Of a stretch of 47,107 bases of DNA, positions 43,178 through 47,107 are shown piece by piece. Origin of the DNA: Petrotoga sp. UBA5851 (lineage in GTDB: Bacteria > Thermotogota > Thermotogae > Petrotogales > Petrotogaceae); assembly GCA_002431635.1 (NCBI GenBank), contig DJGH01000019.1, positions 318 through 47,424 of the forward strand, in the 5' to 3' direction. The notes under the pieces are model-generated. The model had not been told where the DNA came from. It worked only from the letters and a program-made list of their open reading frames with translations, and searched no databases. Positions within the stretch are counted from its first letter, which is position 1. Every line of letters starts with the position of its first letter. A program made the translations under genes and the position numbers.

Positions 43178-44050
43178 TTGAAAGCCGGAGTAAAAAAAGT
43201 TGCTGCGATACATGATCTTTCTGGATACGGAAGATGTTCCCTTTCTGTGATAATTCCTGTTCTTTCCACGCTGGGAATACAGGTATGCCCAGTGCCCACT
43301 GCAATTCTTTCCACACATACCGACGGATTCAAGGACTTTTCCTTTTTAGATCTCACAGATAACATGCCAGGGTACATAGAACACTGGAAGAAGATAGGCC
43401 TTGTTTTTGACTGCATATATACTGGATTTCTCGGTTCTTCAAGGCAGATAGAAATTGTTGAGGATTTTATAGGCAGTTTTAAAACACCGCATAATTTTGT
43501 ACTCATTGATCCTGTTATGGCCGATAACGGTAAACTTTATAAAACTATGGACAAAAGTATGGTCTGCAAGATGCGAAATCTTATAGGCATGGCCGACATA
43601 ATAACGCCCAACTTTACAGAGGCCTGCTTCCTTTTGGATAAAAAGTATGATGAGAGCATAAGCGTGGCTGAATTAAAGTTATGGATGAAAGAACTGTCTG
43701 ATATGGGGCCAGGAACAGTTATAATAACAAGTGTTCCTGTTGATTTCAAAAAAAGTATGAATACTGTCTTGGCATATGAAAAAAATGAAAATAAGTTCTG
43801 GAAGGTATCTACTGAAAATGTGCCTGTCTTTTATCCCGGTACCGGAGATACTTTTTCTAGTATTATTATAGGAAGGCTTTTGTGCGGAGACAGCCTTCCG
43901 GTTGCAATTGACCGAGCCGTGATTTTTATAAAAAACGGAATAAAAGAAAGCTTTGGGTTCAGTTATCCGACGAATGAAGGCATATTGCTTGAAAAAGTAT
44001 TAGGAAATCTTAATCTGCCGTATATCACTAGTACGTATGAGATAATATAG
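43178..44050 (+). CDS. pdxY: Pyridoxal/pyridoxamine kinase
   Basis: A ribokinase-like enzyme that phosphorylates pyridoxal, pyridoxine or pyridoxamine to make PLP. Visible motifs are VAAIHDLSGYGRCSL (substrate site), VPTAILSTHT, FDCIYTGFLGS, VLIDPVMADNGKLY, DIITPNFTEACFL and the anion-hole/ATP region FYPGTGDTFSSIIIG with the catalytic Asp in GTGD. I place the start at the TTG at 43178, because AGAGG lies 9 bases upstream and the family normally begins just before KKVAAIHD; an ATG at 43118 abuts the previous stop and lacks a suitable site. Its location next to an operon with two PLP-dependent aminomutases suggests a cofactor supply role. Confidence 0.92.
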   Translation: MKAGVKKVAAIHDLSGYGRCSLSVIIPVLSTLGIQVCPVPTAILSTHTDGFKDFSFLDLTDNMPGYIEHWKKIGLVFDCIYTGFLGSSRQIEIVEDFIGSFKTPHNFVLIDPVMADNGKLYKTMDKSMVCKMRNLIGMADIITPNFTEACFLLDKKYDESISVAELKLWMKELSDMGPGTVIITSVPVDFKKSMNTVLAYEKNENKFWKVSTENVPVFYPGTGDTFSSIIIGRLLCGDSLPVAIDRAVIFIKNGIKESFGFSYPTNEGILLEKVLGNLNLPYITSTYEII

Positions 44051-44069
44051 AGCTGATCGGGGGAAAACA

Positions 44070-45764
44070 ATGCAGAAAAACAGATATGTGAACAGCCTTA
44101 GGCTGTGTTCGCAAATTTTTTTTGTGGTAGTAAGCACTATTATTTCATTTACACAGTATTTGGCTCAGGTCAAGCTTATAAAGCTGCCTTTTCTCATTTC
44201 GCTTTATCCGATGACCCCTTTCGGAACTGCTGCAGATATCTTTCAGCTTATAAAGAACAGAAGTATGCAGGCATTATCGCAGCCATGGGGTATTATGGCC
44301 ATTGCGGTCATAATAACTTTTGTTTTGAGCGGTTCAGTATTCTGTGGTTGGATATGTCCTTTTGGAACATTGCAGGAATGGATGGGAAGACTGGGTAAAA
44401 AAATATTTCCATGGTATAACAAGGGATCGAAAAAAACAGATAAGTATCTCAGATATCTAAGATATATAGTACTTTTGTTTGTAGCCTTTCAGACCTTGCG
44501 TTCCTCATCGGCATTTTTTAACAGATACGATCCTGCAAATGCCATTTTTAATATATGGTCGGACTCTATTTCCATGACAGGGTATGGACTTATGGTACTG
44601 TTCTTTTTGCTGAGTTTTTTTATTGAAAGACCTTTCTGCCGGTATTTGTGTCCATTGGGTGCATTAGGCGGTATTTTTAACCTGTTCAGCCTTATACGCA
44701 TAAAAAGAAACCCTTCTTCCTGTATAGACTGTAAGGTATGTAACAACTCCTGTGCAATGAATATCAGAGTATCAAATGAAAGCTATGTCAAAGACACTCT
44801 TTGCAACAGATGTATGAAGTGTGTCAGAAACTGTCCTGTCAACGAGGATGCAGTGCTTGTACCGCAATTTTTATTTTCTGAAGCTATCAACCGCAAAGAG
44901 ATAAAGAAAAGAGTTTTTATAGGTCTGCCTGTGGCTGTTATTATAGTATTTATGATTATTTCGGTTTTTATACCTACACTTAGTCATAAAAAAGAAAAGA
45001 CATATAAGGATGTTTCTGAAATTACCGCTAATACATATCTATATGACCTGTTCAAAGATTATCCGATTAACGAGGATACTCTTTACAGAGCTTTCGGTAT
45101 TGCGTATGACATATCCAAGAACACAATGATAAAAGATATTCCTCTAGGTGAAGGTGTAAGCCATGCATTTCTTACAGAAAAAGAGGTAAAAAATATTATA
45201 ACGTATCTTAATAAAGATATTGCACAGTTTGTTTCAATTGTAGGAAGAAATCTTGAAACCCTCAGCAGATTCACCGGAATAACCGATTTCTCGGGTATGA
45301 CACTTTCTGAAGTTATCAGAAGATCAGAATCAGGAGCTATAGCCAGATTTATATACAACAGAGATATAGCATTAAACCCAAAAGACAATCAGGCTGAAAA
45401 TACATCTTCTCAAGACACACAAGGACAATCAAAGTTTATGGACAACGGAGAAGGTTTACAGCAAAATACTGTGCCGCTTGAAAATGAAACGCCACTTTCG
45501 CAAGATGGAAAAGATGTTTACGAACCTGGGCAGATGCCTGAACCTACTTATGAAAGCCCGACCCAATCGTCTACACAGACTCAGCAGGATCTACCGCGCA
45601 ATGGAGATTCATCCCAGCCTTCGGAAACAAAGAATCCGACTGATTTGACTTATCTGGATACTCCATCAGAGCAAAGTAAGGATACTGCAGGGGCAACTGT
45701 CCTAAATAATGTAGAAAAGAATCTTTTTCCACAATATACGTTTACTGAAATACCCACACATTAG
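44070..45764 (+). CDS. NapH/polyferredoxin-like membrane iron-sulfur protein with long tail
   Basis: 564 residues. Five predicted membrane helices (~13-32, 72-92, 131-147, 171-186, 283-302) carry the two C-x3-CP motifs of the NapH/MauN/CcoG-like family (CGWICP at 92-96, CRYLCP at 190-194) and two 4Fe-4S clusters (Cys218/221/224/228 and Cys245/248/251/255), all on the predicted cytoplasmic side. Such proteins move electrons across or along the membrane. The ~260-residue tail after the last helix should be periplasmic; it has a helical part (~315-420) and a low-complexity part rich in Gln, Ser, Thr, Pro and Asn (~425-564). That tail is not part of the known family. The electron donor and acceptor are unknown. 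The ATG follows GGGGG. Confidence 0.88.
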   Translation: MQKNRYVNSLRLCSQIFFVVVSTIISFTQYLAQVKLIKLPFLISLYPMTPFGTAADIFQLIKNRSMQALSQPWGIMAIAVIITFVLSGSVFCGWICPFGTLQEWMGRLGKKIFPWYNKGSKKTDKYLRYLRYIVLLFVAFQTLRSSSAFFNRYDPANAIFNIWSDSISMTGYGLMVLFFLLSFFIERPFCRYLCPLGALGGIFNLFSLIRIKRNPSSCIDCKVCNNSCAMNIRVSNESYVKDTLCNRCMKCVRNCPVNEDAVLVPQFLFSEAINRKEIKKRVFIGLPVAVIIVFMIISVFIPTLSHKKEKTYKDVSEITANTYLYDLFKDYPINEDTLYRAFGIAYDISKNTMIKDIPLGEGVSHAFLTEKEVKNIITYLNKDIAQFVSIVGRNLETLSRFTGITDFSGMTLSEVIRRSESGAIARFIYNRDIALNPKDNQAENTSSQDTQGQSKFMDNGEGLQQNTVPLENETPLSQDGKDVYEPGQMPEPTYESPTQSSTQTQQDLPRNGDSSQPSETKNPTDLTYLDTPSEQSKDTAGATVLNNVEKNLFPQYTFTEIPTH

Positions 45765-45776
45765 ACCATGATCCTC

Positions 45777-45812
45777 AGACTCCATAGCCATAAGGCAGTG
45801 GGGTCTTTTTTA
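45777..45812 (+). terminator. Rho-independent terminator after the NapH-like gene
   Basis: AGACTCCAT pairs with GTGGGGTCT (one G-T pair, one mismatch), followed by T6, 13 bases after the stop. Confidence 0.8.
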
Positions 45813-45884
45813 AAAGAAAAAGACAGCAATTCAAGTCAAGAAAAAAAGTATACAAAATAGTATCCTTATTCCGGAGGTGAAAAA

Positions 45885-46796
45885 GTGGAAAGCTGGGAAA
45901 AAATCAGGGCGGTACAAAAGATGCAGGACTATATACTTCAGAACATATCCGGGCCTATTACACTGCTTCAGCTTTCAAGAGCTGCTGATTACTCTCCTTG
46001 GCACAGTGCGCGCATATTCAAAGAACTTACCGGTAAAACGCCTTTTGAGTATATCAGAGAGGTTAGGCTTTCACAAGCAGCTCTGGCTCTGAGAAATGAA
46101 CAAACCAAAATAATAGACGTTGCCTTTGATTTTGTTTTTGATTCCCATGAAGGATTCACAAGAGCATTCTCCAAACAGTTCGGACTTACTCCTCGTGAAT
46201 ACCGCCGGGATTTCCCGCCAATTAGCCTTTTTATGCCTTACCGAGTTACCGATTATTATAAAATTATGCAGAAGGGAGAAGATACTATGAAAGAAAACCA
46301 GAATACCAGTACCGTTTTTGTTCAGGTAGTGGAACGTCCTCACAGGAAAGCGATTATAAAAAGAGGTATAAAGGCATCACATTATTTTGAGTACTGCGAA
46401 GAGGTCGGATGTGATATATGGGGCATACTGACCAGCATAAAAGATGCTCTTTATGAACCTATAGGGATGTGGCTCCCCCCATCGATGATAAGGCCTGGTA
46501 CTTCATCGTATGTGCAGGGAGTAGAAGTTCCGGATGACTATAAAGGAAGTGTACCAGAAGGATTTGAAGTAATAATAATGGAACCGTGTAAAATGATGGT
46601 TTTTCAGGGTCAGCCATATAAAGAGGGCGATTTTCAGCAGGCTATAGAAGAACTGTGGCAAGCAATGAAAAACTATGATCCCAAGATATACGGTTTTGAA
46701 TGGGCAGATGATGATGCACCAAGATTCCAGCTTGCGCCTATGGCATACAGAGGATATATAGAGGCCCGCCCGGTAAAACAAGTAAACTTGAAATGA
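45885..46796 (+). CDS. AraC-family regulator with GyrI-like effector domain
   Basis: A 303-residue transcription regulator. Residues 1-105 are two helix-turn-helix motifs of the AraC/XylS type (ITLLQLSRAADYSPWHSARIFKELTGKTPFEYIREVRL in the first; FDSHEGFTRAFSKQFGLTPREYR in the second). Residues ~125-300 are a GyrI-like small-molecule-binding domain (VVERPHRKAIIKRGIKA, YEPIGMWLPPSMIRPGTSSYVQGVEVP). This N-terminal-HTH, C-terminal-GyrI order is that of Rob/BmrR-like multidrug-sensing regulators. The start is the GTG at 45885 with GGAGGTGA just upstream. It is monocistronic between two terminators; the target genes are unknown. Confidence 0.93.
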   Translation: MESWEKIRAVQKMQDYILQNISGPITLLQLSRAADYSPWHSARIFKELTGKTPFEYIREVRLSQAALALRNEQTKIIDVAFDFVFDSHEGFTRAFSKQFGLTPREYRRDFPPISLFMPYRVTDYYKIMQKGEDTMKENQNTSTVFVQVVERPHRKAIIKRGIKASHYFEYCEEVGCDIWGILTSIKDALYEPIGMWLPPSMIRPGTSSYVQGVEVPDDYKGSVPEGFEVIIMEPCKMMVFQGQPYKEGDFQQAIEELWQAMKNYDPKIYGFEWADDDAPRFQLAPMAYRGYIEARPVKQVNLK

Positions 46797-46811
46797 TAAG
46801 AATTAAGTAAG

Positions 46812-46858
46812 AACAAGATTCTGACGGAAGTATTTTTTGTCAGAATCTTGTTTTTATG
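46812..46858 (+). terminator. Rho-independent terminator after the AraC-type gene
   Basis: A perfect 14-bp stem (46812-46825 with 46839-46852) with a T-run. Confidence 0.95.
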
Positions 46859-47107
46859 TTTAGCGCATTTTTTACATGGTAAATTCAGAAAAATGCCTCA
46901 TCTTCTTTAGGGTAATATTAAGTAAAAACACAAAAAATCATATTTATGTGAGTATAATCAATTTAAAGCATTGACAAAGTAAAAAAATGCATTTTTATTT
47001 TTATAACAAAAAGACTAAAAGTTTATTAAATATAAAATAATCATTATTTTTAAATAAATAGCAAAACAAAAAATATATTAGGTAATAAAATTTTCAGCGA
47101 TACTAAA
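46859..47107. other. Gene-free AT-rich end of the window
   Basis: No supportable reading frame. The region holds a TATAAT at 46953-46958, a TTGACA at 46971-46976 without a good partner -10 at 17 bases, and the palindrome at 47034-47050. It is probably the upstream region of a gene beyond the window. Confidence 0.5.
47034..47050. promoter_or_regulatory. Fur/PerR-box-like palindrome AAAATAAT-C-ATTATTTT
   Basis: A perfect 8-1-8 inverted repeat containing the core ATAAT-n-ATTAT shared by PerR and Fur boxes. The outer bases are A/T only, so either regulator or chance could explain it. Confidence 0.35.

Noticed and set aside
46971..46976. TTGACA as part of a full promoter
   Set aside because: No acceptable -10 lies 16-18 bases downstream; the next TATAAC is 25 bases away.

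Overview
The window looks like a contiguous piece of the chromosome of a strictly anaerobic, motile, double-membraned (diderm), amino-acid-fermenting bacterium that is moderately AT-rich by eye. Diderm: several exported proteins end in an outer-membrane beta-barrel with a C-terminal aromatic residue, one of them Omp85-like, and there are giant lipoproteins. Anaerobe: a complete lysine-fermentation operon, rubrerythrin, superoxide reductase, rubredoxin, a flavodiiron protein and an H-NOX chemoreceptor. The kam gene order resembles the one I recall from Fusobacterium. The sequence alone does not fix the phylum (Fusobacteriota, Thermotogota, Cloacimonadota or a candidate phylum are all possible). 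I saw no tRNA, rRNA, CRISPR, insertion sequence or phage gene.

Layout. (1) 1-12262, +: three consecutive genes for very large extracytoplasmic proteins built of Ig-like domains; the first is cut by the window edge, and the second and third are lipoproteins and colinear paralogues. They end at a long bidirectional hairpin shared with a CorA transporter gene on the - strand. (2) 13489-22322, +: a DUF2156 acyltransferase-like protein, an H-NOX chemoreceptor, the oxygen-defence set rubrerythrin / superoxide reductase / rubredoxin, then flavodiiron protein, a VIT/CCC1 metal transporter and a fusion of S41 protease, POTRA domain and Omp85-like barrel. (3) 22348-25602, -: a lipoprotein of twelve 87-residue repeats. 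(4) 25957-31068, +: a second chemoreceptor and two adjacent CsgG-like outer-membrane proteins. (5) 31069-32543, -: a HAD hydrolase and a UPF0316 membrane protein. (6) 32591-42199, -: a ten-gene operon atoD-atoA-kal-kce-kdd-kamA-kamB-kamC-kamD-kamE that turns lysine into acetyl-CoA and butyryl-CoA units. (7) 42529-46796, +: a DJ-1/PfpI protein, pyridoxal kinase, a NapH-like membrane iron-sulfur protein and an AraC/GyrI-type regulator.

How the genes fit together. Lysine fermentation supplies energy, and its PLP- and B12-dependent mutases are served by a dedicated reactivase pair (KamB/KamC) and possibly by the pyridoxal kinase encoded divergently next door. Oxygen is sensed by an H-NOX receptor whose distal-pocket tyrosine is that of oxygen-binding family members, and is handled by the adjacent reductive detoxification set. 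The most unusual items are the S41-POTRA-Omp85 fusion, the duplicated CsgG-like proteins with a tyrosine-rich insertion, the giant Ig-like lipoprotein operon, a lysine 2,3-aminomutase lacking all the cysteines of the known zinc site, and a NapH-like protein with a long periplasmic tail.
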